From positions 3,038,001 to 3,102,000 of the forward strand of contig OZ252260.1 in the NCBI GenBank assembly GCA_965249925.1: 64,000 nucleotides of DNA, written 5' to 3'. Positions 15,336 through 23,977 of the stretch are shown piece by piece. Origin of the DNA: Hoeflea_A sp965249925 (GTDB taxonomy: Bacteria; Pseudomonadota; Alphaproteobacteria; Rhizobiales; Rhizobiaceae). Numbering within the stretch: the first letter of the stretch is position 1; the number at the start of each line of letters is the position of its first letter. The notes under the pieces were generated by a model. It saw only the letters and a program-made list of their open reading frames with translations, had not been told where the DNA came from and did not search any database. A program made the position numbers and the translations under genes.

Positions 15336-15652
15336 GCCGCCGATACGAATTTGAGGCCTGCCACGGCCCCGACCAGCGCGATGATCAGCGCGATGCGCAC
15401 AGCGGTCGCCGGCTCCCGGAAAGCGATCATGCCGACGACCGCCGTGCCCGCCGCGCCAATGCCGGTCCAGATTGCGTAAGCCGTACCCAGAGGAATGACG
15501 GCGATCGCCAGGTTCAGAAGGGCGAAGCTGATGACGACGTTAACCAGAAAGGCCAGCGACCACCATAGCCGGGTAAACCCGTTGGACTGTTTCAGGCACG
15601 CGGTGAAGCCGATCTCGAACACGCCGGCGAGGACAAGATAGATCCAGTGCAT
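15332..15652 (-). CDS. small multidrug resistance (SMR) family protein, partner 1
   Basis: 106 residues, four membrane helices, with the essential Glu in LAGVFEIGFTACLK (near residue 13) and PLGTAYAIWTGIGAAGTA typical of Gdx/SugE-like SMRs. The downstream partner starts within its last codons (ATGA-type overlap), so the two are made together and may assemble as an obligate heterodimer with opposite topologies, as known for other SMR pairs. I looked for a guanidine riboswitch upstream (15653-15830, minus strand) and saw no recognisable motif. Confidence 0.82.
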   Translation of the reverse strand: MHWIYLVLAGVFEIGFTACLKQSNGFTRLWWSLAFLVNVVISFALLNLAIAVIPLGTAYAIWTGIGAAGTAVVGMIAFREPATAVRIALIIALVGAVAGLKFVSAA

Positions 15653-15891
15653 GCTTCCCCCCTCAATGTCGGGCTCCCCTACTTTGATCAGGGTAACCGG
15701 GCGGATCGTCGATGCAAACCGCTGACCCGGCGGTTACGTCGAATGCCCGCCAATCATGTCGTGACCAGATTTGCCGCGTCTTTCACGCCGGCGCATACCA
15801 ATTGTCAAAGATTACATGATAGACAGAACTTATGTGCCGGCCGCGCGTCGCGGCTGCACGGTTCCGATCCTACGAGACCAGGCGGGATGCG

Positions 15892-17754
15892 ATGCGCGGT
15901 AGTTTGCTGGAGCGACTTGTCGGAGCGGCGGCCGGGGGCCTCAGCCGAATTGCCGTTTGGTATCGCTGGCCGTTTCCGATCAATGCGCTGATACTGCCGG
16001 GATTGCGCGACAACATGCGCCGGGGCAACCTGTTCGACACGGAGCGCCGGCGGCCGGATGTGCCGGAACCGGAGGTCGATCCCCGGGTTGGCCGGTCCGC
16101 CGACGGCAGTTTCAACGATCTGTCCGAACCCTGGATGGGCATGGCCGGCGCCCGTTTCGGCCGCAATTTTGCCATTGAACGTACCTTCGGCGAGGCGCCA
16201 CCGCGGCTCTACGAGCCGAACCCGCGGGAGGTCAGCAACAAGCTGCTGGCGCGTCGCGAGTTCGTGCCCGTCCCGCATCTCAATGTGCTGGTTTCGGCCT
16301 GGATCCAGTTCATGGTGCACGACTGGGTCAGCCACGGCGTCAACCTGCGGGAGAACCCGCATAGCTTGCCGGTGGCGGAGGAAGACGACTGGCCGGACGA
16401 GGCGATGACCATTCTCCGGTCGCGTCCGGCGCCGGACAACGCCTCCGACCTCGGGCAGCCGGACGCCTATGTCAATATCGAAACCCACTGGTGGGACGGC
16501 TCGCAACTGTACGGCTCGGCACGCGCCCGTCAACTGCGCATCCGCAGTGATCCCGAAACCGGCGAACTGCTGGAAGACGGGACCATCGGGCTCGCTGCCG
16601 ACGGCCATCTGCCGATCGAAAAGACCCGGCTCGAAATGCAGGATGCGGAGGGCGAGCGGTTTCCCGGTCTTGAACTGACCGGTGTCAATGGCAATTGGTG
16701 GATCGGCCTGTCGGTCATGCACACGCTTTTTGCGCGCGAGCACAATGCCATCGCCCGCCACTTGAAGATGGCCTATCCCGACGCCACCGGCGAATGGCTG
16801 TTCCAGAAAGCGCGGCTGGTCAACGCCGCGCTGATGGCCAAGATCCACACCGTGGAGTGGACTCCGGCGCTGATGAATTCGCCGGAGGGGCGGTTTGCCA
16901 TGCGGTCCAACTGGTGGGGCGTGCTGGGCGAACAGTTCAAGGCGGTCAACGGTCGCGTCAGTGCGCTGGAGGAAGTCTCCGGCATCATGGGCTCTGCGGC
17001 GGAGCACCACGCCGCGCCCTATTCGATGACCGAGGAGTTTGTCGCCGTCTACCGGATGCACTCGCTGGTGCCGGACGACGTATCATTCCGCCGCCATGCC
17101 GACGACAGCGAACTGCTGAAGACCGATCTCTCGAAGCTCGTGCACGGTGAGGTGCCGAAGATCTACAAGAAAGTGCCGTTCGACGACGTCGTTTATTCGC
17201 TGGCCACCAGCCATCCGGGAGCCTTGACCTTGCACAATTTCCCCAATCAGCTGCGCAAGCTGGTGGAGAACAAGAAGAAGGGCATCTTCATCGACCTGGC
17301 GGCGATCGACGTGTTGCGCGACCGCGAACGCGGCGTGCCGCGCTACTGCGAGTTCCGCCGGCTGCTCGACATGCCGGTGCCGAAGAGCTTCGAGGAGATC
17401 ACCACCGATCCGCAGTGGCGTGAGGAACTGCGCGAGGTTTACGACACGGTGGAGGACGTCGACCTGCTGGTCGGCACCCTGGTCGAAGGCAAGTCGGAGC
17501 TCGGCCTTCCACCCGGCTTCGGTTTCTCCGATACGGTGTTCCGCATCTTCATTCTGATGGCATCGCGGCGGCTTAAAAGCGACCGGTTTTTTACCGACGA
17601 TTTCACGCCGGAGGTCTACACACCGGAAGGCTGGAAATGGATCGAGCAAAACGGTTTCCGTGACGTACTGGAGCGCCACTGCCCCGATCTGGCGATGCAT
17701 TTTGCCGACTGCCGCAATGTCTTCTTCCCCTGGGCGAAAGCGGGAAAGGAGTAG
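15892..17754 (+). CDS. alpha-dioxygenase-like haem peroxidase
   Basis: 620 residues from ATG 15892; an earlier in-frame ATG at 15832 is possible but adds an unconvincing 20-residue leader. The sequence belongs to the animal haem-peroxidase/cyclooxygenase superfamily. The distal His lies in WIQFMVHDW, LFAREHNAIA is a family signature, and the proximal His is probably in VYRMHSLVPD. This matches alpha-dioxygenases and related fatty-acid oxygenases, which insert O2 into fatty acids to give hydroperoxides. No signal peptide is evident. Two further genes follow closely (17760 and 18700), forming a small operon. Confidence 0.78.
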   Translation: MRGSLLERLVGAAAGGLSRIAVWYRWPFPINALILPGLRDNMRRGNLFDTERRRPDVPEPEVDPRVGRSADGSFNDLSEPWMGMAGARFGRNFAIERTFGEAPPRLYEPNPREVSNKLLARREFVPVPHLNVLVSAWIQFMVHDWVSHGVNLRENPHSLPVAEEDDWPDEAMTILRSRPAPDNASDLGQPDAYVNIETHWWDGSQLYGSARARQLRIRSDPETGELLEDGTIGLAADGHLPIEKTRLEMQDAEGERFPGLELTGVNGNWWIGLSVMHTLFAREHNAIARHLKMAYPDATGEWLFQKARLVNAALMAKIHTVEWTPALMNSPEGRFAMRSNWWGVLGEQFKAVNGRVSALEEVSGIMGSAAEHHAAPYSMTEEFVAVYRMHSLVPDDVSFRRHADDSELLKTDLSKLVHGEVPKIYKKVPFDDVVYSLATSHPGALTLHNFPNQLRKLVENKKKGIFIDLAAIDVLRDRERGVPRYCEFRRLLDMPVPKSFEEITTDPQWREELREVYDTVEDVDLLVGTLVEGKSELGLPPGFGFSDTVFRIFILMASRRLKSDRFFTDDFTPEVYTPEGWKWIEQNGFRDVLERHCPDLAMHFADCRNVFFPWAKAGKE

Positions 17755-17759
17755 ACGCC

Positions 17760-18710
17760 ATGGCACGTTCCCGCATTCCCGGACTTGTCGATCTACTGCG
17801 CATCGACGATCCGCAGACCATCGTGACGCTTTGCGGCGACGACCGCCTCGACCGCCAGTTCGAACCGCGCGGTCCATGGCTCAACCGGTTCCTGCTGAAT
17901 CGGGTCCGCACGGTGCTGGCCGTCGACGGACATCCGCTACCGGCTGTGGCTGCACGCGACGAAAAAAATCGGGCCGAGTCTCAGGAGGCCCTGGAGACAC
18001 GGCTGACGGCCCTCGCCGCCGCGTTGGCCGACGACGACAGTCCGCTGGAACCGCTGGCAGCCCACATGCGCCGCGGCGGCAGCATCGATACCGCGGGGCC
18101 GCTGGTCCAGGAAGCGGTCGGACGATTGTTTGTGCCTGACTTCAAATCCTCCCCGGAGCTTTGGAGCAAAGCCCGACTGCTGGCCGCCGCGCCCGGCAGC
18201 CTGAACCCGGTGAAACTTGCCAAATGGGCGGCAACCGGCGAGGTCGATGCCGCCCGGGAACAGCTCAGCCAGGCCGTCGGCGGCGACCGGGCGGCGCTTC
18301 ATGCAATCGCCATTGCCGTGCACAACATGGTGCGCGGAGTCGAAGCGATGCGGTCGCTGTGGGCGGATGAACGGCAACGCGCCGTCCTGACGCCGGCGGC
18401 GGCAGTCGCCCGCTGCCTGTTTGCGCCGGCCGCCGTGTTGCGCCAGCCGACCGCGCCGGGTCGGATCGGCAATGATGACTACGGCCTCGATACGCTGATC
18501 GTGCTGGAGCTCGACAAGGCTCGCATGCGGCGCCCGGACCGGAACATCATCTTCATGACGCAGTGTTGGAGTCAATGTCCGGCCCATGCCTGGGTGCCGG
18601 CTTTCTTCGCGGCATTCTGGAGGCGCCTCAACACCATGCAGGAGCAAGCTGACACACCGCAGCCCGCCACCGGCGACAGGCAAGCTGAGGAGAGACCGAA
18701 TGGCGGGTGA
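17760..18710 (+). CDS. uncharacterised protein, possibly degenerate P450-like partner
   Basis: 316 residues, starting 5 bases after the dioxygenase stop, with AGGAG correctly placed. No domain is confidently recognised. Alpha-helical segments and a C-terminal stretch with two cysteines (FMTQCWSQCPAHAW) hint at a cytochrome P450-like fold, and some fungal and cyanobacterial fatty-acid dioxygenases are fused to or neighbour P450-type hydroperoxide isomerases. However, the canonical F-x-x-G-x-x-x-C-x-G haem loop is not present. The C-terminal tail is polar and its end overlaps the next gene by 11 bases. Confidence 0.6.
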   Translation: MARSRIPGLVDLLRIDDPQTIVTLCGDDRLDRQFEPRGPWLNRFLLNRVRTVLAVDGHPLPAVAARDEKNRAESQEALETRLTALAAALADDDSPLEPLAAHMRRGGSIDTAGPLVQEAVGRLFVPDFKSSPELWSKARLLAAAPGSLNPVKLAKWAATGEVDAAREQLSQAVGGDRAALHAIAIAVHNMVRGVEAMRSLWADERQRAVLTPAAAVARCLFAPAAVLRQPTAPGRIGNDDYGLDTLIVLELDKARMRRPDRNIIFMTQCWSQCPAHAWVPAFFAAFWRRLNTMQEQADTPQPATGDRQAEERPNGG

Positions 18711-19119
18711 CGGACTCAGCCTCAGCCTGTCAAGGGCGCTGGCGAACCGCGCTGCGGACCGCTTCAGCACCGCCATGGCCGTCTATCTGGCAATCCAGGC
18801 GGTTGCCGGAGTTCTGGCGATTTTATTCGGCGGCGATATGGCGGAGGCGGTCGAACTCGATGAGTCACCGGGGCTTGTGCGGGTCATCGGCGGACTGACG
18901 CTGCTTCTCGCCCTGCTCTCGGTCCCGGCCTATATGCGCCCGGTGCGTTCGAGGGCGACTGTGCTGGCCGTTCTCGCCGGCGGCTATGTGCTCGGCTTTC
19001 TTTGGCTGGCCGCCGGGGCCGGGCTCCTTTGGGTCGGCGTCATTCAGCTGGTCTTTGCCGTCGGCCTCAGTGTTTTGGCGTTGCGTTTTTTTGTCCTCGA
19101 ACTGCAGTCGCGCCCGTGA
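18700..19119 (+). CDS. small four-helix membrane protein
   Basis: 139 residues from the ATG at 18700, preceded by GAGGAGA and overlapping the upstream gene's stop. Four hydrophobic segments are evident (about residues 23-45, 60-77, 85-103, 108-130). No family is recognised. Its position as the third gene of the dioxygenase operon suggests a membrane accessory role, but this is only context. Confidence 0.6.
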   Translation: MAGDGLSLSLSRALANRAADRFSTAMAVYLAIQAVAGVLAILFGGDMAEAVELDESPGLVRVIGGLTLLLALLSVPAYMRPVRSRATVLAVLAGGYVLGFLWLAAGAGLLWVGVIQLVFAVGLSVLALRFFVLELQSRP

Positions 19120-19287
19120 TAGACGAATATTGTTTATCGGTGGGCAGCACACAGCAACGGCAATTTGTATTTTGACGACGGCGCAATGAGAAGTGGTCGC
19201 GCCGTATCCCGCATTGTACTGGACAGGTGCTTTCCCCTAGATTAGCAGCGACGACGGCGAAACCCATGCTATTGGGCATCGGCAGGA

Positions 19288-22200
19288 ATGCAGGACCAAG
19301 ACCAGATAACGGACCATGGGCTCCCCTGGCCCGACTCCTACCGGGCGTTATTGCCGGAGATTCACCGACAATGGGGAATCGCCGGCGAGATCCTGTTGAG
19401 CCGCCAGTTGAGCGGCGGCAAATCCGGGGCGCTGGTATTCGCCGCGGATATCGAGAGTACCAGTTTCACCGGTCAGACGATCCTCAAGCTGGATTCGGCC
19501 GGCGATTCGGCCCATCAGGAAGCGCTCGAGGCGAGTCTGCACAAACAGGCGATCGAAGATGCGCCGGAATTTGCCGAACATCATCTGCCGAAACTGATCA
19601 ATGCACTGCACGCCGATGACCAGTTCGCCCTGTTGTCGACCATCGCCGGGCGCGGGCTCGAATATGCCGAGCCGTGGCCGGCTTGCGCCTATGATCAGCA
19701 ATTGTCGATCGTCCGCCGCCTGTCGCGCGAACTGCTGGAGGAGTGGAATCACGACTACAAGCTGAACAGCGGCATGCGCATGCCGCACCAGCTGCTGCGG
19801 GCCTGGCTCGGCCACCGCATCGTTCCGGAAGAAGGCGGTCGTATCCATGCCTTCATCACCGACATCTGCGGACTGTCACAGGATGAGGCGAGCATAACCT
19901 TCGAGGGTCACTGGTATCCCAATCCGCTGGCCTTCGCGGCCGCCGTTCGTGAATTGCCGGAGCGGCTGCGAATGCGCGCCATCAAGGGTCACATTCACGG
20001 TGACCTGCACGGCCTCAACCTGCTGGTCAGTCCGGCACGCGACGAAGAGCCCAATTACTATATCATCGACCTTGCCGACTATCAGAGCGAGCAGTATCTG
20101 CTGTTCGACCACGCCTATTTCGAACTGGCCTATCTGCTTACGGCGCGTGCCGACGCCAGCCCCGGTTCGTGGGAGACGCTGCTGGCGCGACTGAGCCACT
20201 TCGACCATGTCCGCGACAAACGCGGCGTTCCGGCCGACGACCTCGGGCTTGTCGAAATCGTCGAGGCGCTGCGCAAGGAGGTCATAGACTGGGTCGATCG
20301 CAATGAAGCCGATCGTCTGTCCTACATGGAAAGCCAGTACTTCCTGGCCCGTGTAGCGGCCGGGCTGAATTTCACGCACAAGCGCGTGTCAGAAGACATG
20401 CGCCGCATGGCGTTTGTCTATGCGGCTTTCAACCTGAAAGAATACCTGAAACTCAACAAGGTCGAGTGGCCGAAGCACGGGCCGCCGTTCGCGCTGCATG
20501 GCAGCGACTCATCGGTGGCGGCGAACGTCTCCGCACCGGCCGCTCCCGCCGCCGCGAATCCCACGCTTGCCTCGGTCAATCAATCGGCGGCCGACAAACA
20601 CCCGCCGGGCCGTGTGGCGGAACAACTTTCGCCGGTGTCCTCGGAGCCTCAGTTAGCCGGCAAAATCAATCGGCGACGGGTCTACGTCATCGCAGGTCTC
20701 TACGCGATCGCCGCTTTCCTGTTCTTTCAGGCCGTCGATGCACTGCGTGGGCCGCTCAGTCTGCCCAACTGGTCCGACCTGCTTGTCGGCGCTTTGCTTC
20801 TGCTCGGCTTTCCTTTTGCCTGCTATGCCGGCTGGCGGTCCTCCGGCGGCCGCTTCCGGTCGGCTTCGGATGCCGAGGAACGCGGCAGCGGCGTGCGCGA
20901 TTTCCTTCTGCTGGCCAGTATTGTCGCCATTCTGGTCGTCCTTGCGGGGCAGCACCTGCTTGAGGATTACGAGGAGCAGACGGCCGTTCAGACCAATGGC
21001 GAACGTCAATCGATCGCCGTTCTGCCGTTTCGCAATCTCAGCCCCTATGACACCGACGATACCTTCAGCGATGGCCTGACCATTGAAATCATCAGCGCCC
21101 TGACCCGTACCGGTGAATTCCGGGTTACCGGACAGAGTTCGTCCTTCAGCTACAAGAACCGTTCCGAAGACCTGCGATCGATCGGCGAAGCACTGGGCGT
21201 CAGTTACATTCTGGAGGGCAGCGTTCGACGGTTCGGCAATTCGGTGCGCATCGAAGCCCAGTTGGTGCAGGCCGATGATGGTTTTTTGGTCTGGTCGGAC
21301 GTGTTCGAGGACAACGTCCAGGACATCTTCATCGTCCAGGAGCAGATCGCCAATGCCATCGGCTCGGCGCTGCAGACGCCGCTGGGGGTTCAGGCACGCT
21401 CCCTGCAAACCGAACGGACGGACGATCCGGCCGCTTACGACTTCTTTATCAAGGGATTGGCGGCCCTGCAGCAAAGGGGCGAAGGCGTCGACGATGCGGC
21501 CGACCTGCTGGTACGCAGCGTTACGCTCGACCCGGAATTCGCCGCTGGTTGGGCGGCCCTGTCGCTGGTCTACGATGTCTACCCGGCCTACGACAACGAC
21601 ACACGGAGCCAGCCGGAGCTGACGGAAGCCTATTATCGCCAGGCCCGGGACGCGGCGCTTACGGCGGAAAACCTCGATCCCGACCTGCCGATCGTCAAGC
21701 ATGCGCTCGGCAACATGTATCGGCGCGAGCGTCAATGGGAGCTGGCGGAGGACATGTATCGAGACGCCCTGACGGCAAGCACCGATGACTATGCGCTCAT
21801 GGAAGACTACAGCGAGCTCCTCGCCACGGTCGGCCAGCACACCCGTGCCATCGACATGACGGAAGAGATGCTGTCCGGCGATCCGCTCAATCCGCTGTTT
21901 ATTTTCCGGCTGGCAGAGCTGCGCTGGCTGGCCGATCCGACCGAACGGAACATGGAAAACCTCATCATTTTGTTCCAGCGGCGCCCGGAATTCCAATTTA
22001 CCGCCCTTCGGGAAATCATCGGATACATGTTCAGAACCGGTCAGCTAAACCGGCTCATCGGCCTGATTGAGGCCTGCTATCTCTGCGACGCGGATCTGCG
22101 GGAGGAAGCGCTCGTATTGGTATCGGCGGCCCGGACCGAGGCGCCGGAGACCGTTTTCGAGCAGTATAAAGACAACAATCTGCTCAGCTATCCGTTGCTG

Positions 22201-22431
22201 CATGCCATCGGCGGCCCGGAACTCGTACTCAAGGCTTTCCGCTACGATGTCATGACACCGAATCTGCGTACACTGATGTATACGGTACCCTGGACGGCAC
22301 TCGACGGCGTCGGCAACACCGAGGAATTCAAATTCCTCATTGCCGAGGAAGGGTTGCTCGACTATTGGCAGAGCCGCGGCTGGCCGGACCGCTGCCGGCC
22401 GCTGACCGGTGACGATTTCGAATGCGGCTGA
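19288..22431 (+). CDS. phosphotransferase-like kinase domain - TM - TolB-like - TPR protein (paralogue A)
   Basis: 1047 residues. Residues about 1-400 form an APH/choline-kinase-like domain: a glycine-rich loop GGKSGA (43-48), a Lys in ILKLD (Lys67), the catalytic loop HGDLHGLN (His237, Asp239, Asn244) and a metal-binding Asp in IIDLAD (Asp261), so it looks catalytically complete. Three membrane segments follow (about 465-484, 497-514, 538-555), then a TolB-like/FlgO-like domain starting IAVLPF (about 574-700), then TPR-like helices to the end. With three crossings the C-terminal part would lie on the other side of the membrane from the kinase. Similar TolB-TPR tails are common behind class III cyclases and CadC-type regulators; a kinase-like head is unusual. 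The start is weakly supported but aligns with paralogue B at 23978. Confidence 0.8.
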   Translation: MQDQDQITDHGLPWPDSYRALLPEIHRQWGIAGEILLSRQLSGGKSGALVFAADIESTSFTGQTILKLDSAGDSAHQEALEASLHKQAIEDAPEFAEHHLPKLINALHADDQFALLSTIAGRGLEYAEPWPACAYDQQLSIVRRLSRELLEEWNHDYKLNSGMRMPHQLLRAWLGHRIVPEEGGRIHAFITDICGLSQDEASITFEGHWYPNPLAFAAAVRELPERLRMRAIKGHIHGDLHGLNLLVSPARDEEPNYYIIDLADYQSEQYLLFDHAYFELAYLLTARADASPGSWETLLARLSHFDHVRDKRGVPADDLGLVEIVEALRKEVIDWVDRNEADRLSYMESQYFLARVAAGLNFTHKRVSEDMRRMAFVYAAFNLKEYLKLNKVEWPKHGPPFALHGSDSSVAANVSAPAAPAAANPTLASVNQSAADKHPPGRVAEQLSPVSSEPQLAGKINRRRVYVIAGLYAIAAFLFFQAVDALRGPLSLPNWSDLLVGALLLLGFPFACYAGWRSSGGRFRSASDAEERGSGVRDFLLLASIVAILVVLAGQHLLEDYEEQTAVQTNGERQSIAVLPFRNLSPYDTDDTFSDGLTIEIISALTRTGEFRVTGQSSSFSYKNRSEDLRSIGEALGVSYILEGSVRRFGNSVRIEAQLVQADDGFLVWSDVFEDNVQDIFIVQEQIANAIGSALQTPLGVQARSLQTERTDDPAAYDFFIKGLAALQQRGEGVDDAADLLVRSVTLDPEFAAGWAALSLVYDVYPAYDNDTRSQPELTEAYYRQARDAALTAENLDPDLPIVKHALGNMYRRERQWELAEDMYRDALTASTDDYALMEDYSELLATVGQHTRAIDMTEEMLSGDPLNPLFIFRLAELRWLADPTERNMENLIILFQRRPEFQFTALREIIGYMFRTGQLNRLIGLIEACYLCDADLREEALVLVSAARTEAPETVFEQYKDNNLLSYPLLHAIGGPELVLKAFRYDVMTPNLRTLMYTVPWTALDGVGNTEEFKFLIAEEGLLDYWQSRGWPDRCRPLTGDDFECG

Positions 22432-22463
22432 CGCGCCGGGTTTTGATCGAAAACGGAGTTTGC

Positions 22464-23891
22464 ATGATGGGACGCGAAACCGATGGGCAACGGCAAGATG
22501 CCGCGGCCGCCGAAGACATGCCGCTCGCCTTTCGCAGCGCCGGTGACCTTGCTCGTTTGATTCGCGAGGGGACGCTGAGCGCCGTCGAACTGGCCGATTA
22601 CTTCATCGCGCGCATCGAGCGTTACGACGGATCGCTGAACGCCGTCGTTGTCAAGGATTTCGACCGCGCGATTGAAGCCGCTCGTGCGGCCGACTCGGCG
22701 TTGTCCGCAGGCCGCACGCTCGGACCGCTGCACGGTGTGCCGATGACCGTCAAGGAATCCCACGATGTAGCAGGCCTGGTGACCTGTTGGGGCGATCCCG
22801 CTTTTGCCGGTGCCGTGGCCGACTCCGACTCGGTCATGGTTTCCCGGCTCAAGGCGGCCGGCGCGATTATCCTCGGTAAAACCAATGTGCCGATTCACCT
22901 CGCCGACTTTCAGAGTTTCAACGCCGTTTATGGACAGACCAACAATCCCTGGGATGTGTCGCGCGGCCCGGGCGGTTCTTCCGGCGGTGCGGCGGCGGCG
23001 GTTGCCGCCGGCTTGACCGGGCTCGAATGTGGATCCGATATCGGCGGTTCGATCCGTAATCCGGCCCACTACTGCGGTGTGTTCGGTCACAAGCCGACCT
23101 GGGGAATCGTGCCGAGCCGCGGTCACAATCCGCCGGGTACGCCGCACGTTGCCCAGGATGTCGACCTGGCTGTGCTTGGGCCCCTGGCGCGCACCGCCGA
23201 GGACCTGGCAATGACCCTCGACATCATCGCGGGACCGGACGTGTTGCACGCGCCGGGTTGGCGGCTTGACCTGCCGCAGCCGGAGATCGCCGACCTCACG
23301 GGAGTACGGGTTGCGCTCTGGCCCGACGATCACCAGGCCCCGGTGGAGACGGAAATCGCCGATCGGGTCGTCGCCGTCGGCGATCGTCTGGCGGAACTCG
23401 GCGCCATCGTTTCCGATACTGCACGCCCTGACCTCGACCCGGCCGAAGCACGTCGGACCTATGGCGAATTGCTGATGCCGATCATCAGTGGACCGGGCCA
23501 TACGGAGAGCCATCAGGAGTGGATGGCGGCCGACGCCTGGCGCGGTGTCTTTCGCCACAAATGGCAGGCGTTTTTCGAGGACTGGGACATCGTCCTGTGC
23601 CCGATTTCCGCGACCGCGGCGTTCCCCCACGATACGAGCCCGCTCAATGGCCGCTCGCTTGTCGTCAATGGTAAGGAAGTCGACTTCTGGCAGCAGCTCT
23701 TCTGGGCATCGCTGGCGACAATGCCGCTGCTGCCGTCCACGGTGTTTCCGACCGGGCTTTCCCAATCCGGTCTGCCGATCGGTCTGCAGGCGATCGGCGC
23801 TGCCTTCAACGACCGTTTGACCATCCGGATTGCCGGCCTGATCAGCCGCGAGTTGGGCGGCTTTCGCCCGCCCGCCGGCTTTAGCGATTGA
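22464..23891 (+). CDS. amidase signature family hydrolase
   Basis: About 475 residues from the ATG at 22464, preceded by GGAG; an ATG at 22422 would overlap the upstream stop. The Ser-cisSer-Lys triad region is intact: TVKESHDV gives the Lys, and GPGGSSGGAAAA followed by GSDIGGSIRNPA gives the two serines. Amidase-signature enzymes hydrolyse C-N bonds in amides, ureas or carbamates; the substrate cannot be set from sequence. It lies between two paralogous kinase-TolB-TPR genes and begins 32 bases after the first, so it may belong to the same transcription unit and to the same system. Confidence 0.85.
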   Translation: MMGRETDGQRQDAAAAEDMPLAFRSAGDLARLIREGTLSAVELADYFIARIERYDGSLNAVVVKDFDRAIEAARAADSALSAGRTLGPLHGVPMTVKESHDVAGLVTCWGDPAFAGAVADSDSVMVSRLKAAGAIILGKTNVPIHLADFQSFNAVYGQTNNPWDVSRGPGGSSGGAAAAVAAGLTGLECGSDIGGSIRNPAHYCGVFGHKPTWGIVPSRGHNPPGTPHVAQDVDLAVLGPLARTAEDLAMTLDIIAGPDVLHAPGWRLDLPQPEIADLTGVRVALWPDDHQAPVETEIADRVVAVGDRLAELGAIVSDTARPDLDPAEARRTYGELLMPIISGPGHTESHQEWMAADAWRGVFRHKWQAFFEDWDIVLCPISATAAFPHDTSPLNGRSLVVNGKEVDFWQQLFWASLATMPLLPSTVFPTGLSQSGLPIGLQAIGAAFNDRLTIRIAGLISRELGGFRPPAGFSD

Positions 23892-23977
23892 GGTCGCGCC
23901 GCCGCTCTTGCGACCCTCGGACAATCCGCTAACATTCCGTCATCGGCTGATCTTACCTTACTGAGACCCCGCATCAC

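Noticed and set aside
15653..15830. Guanidine riboswitch upstream of the SMR pair
   Set aside because: None of the conserved sequence motifs of the known guanidine riboswitch classes could be found on the minus strand.
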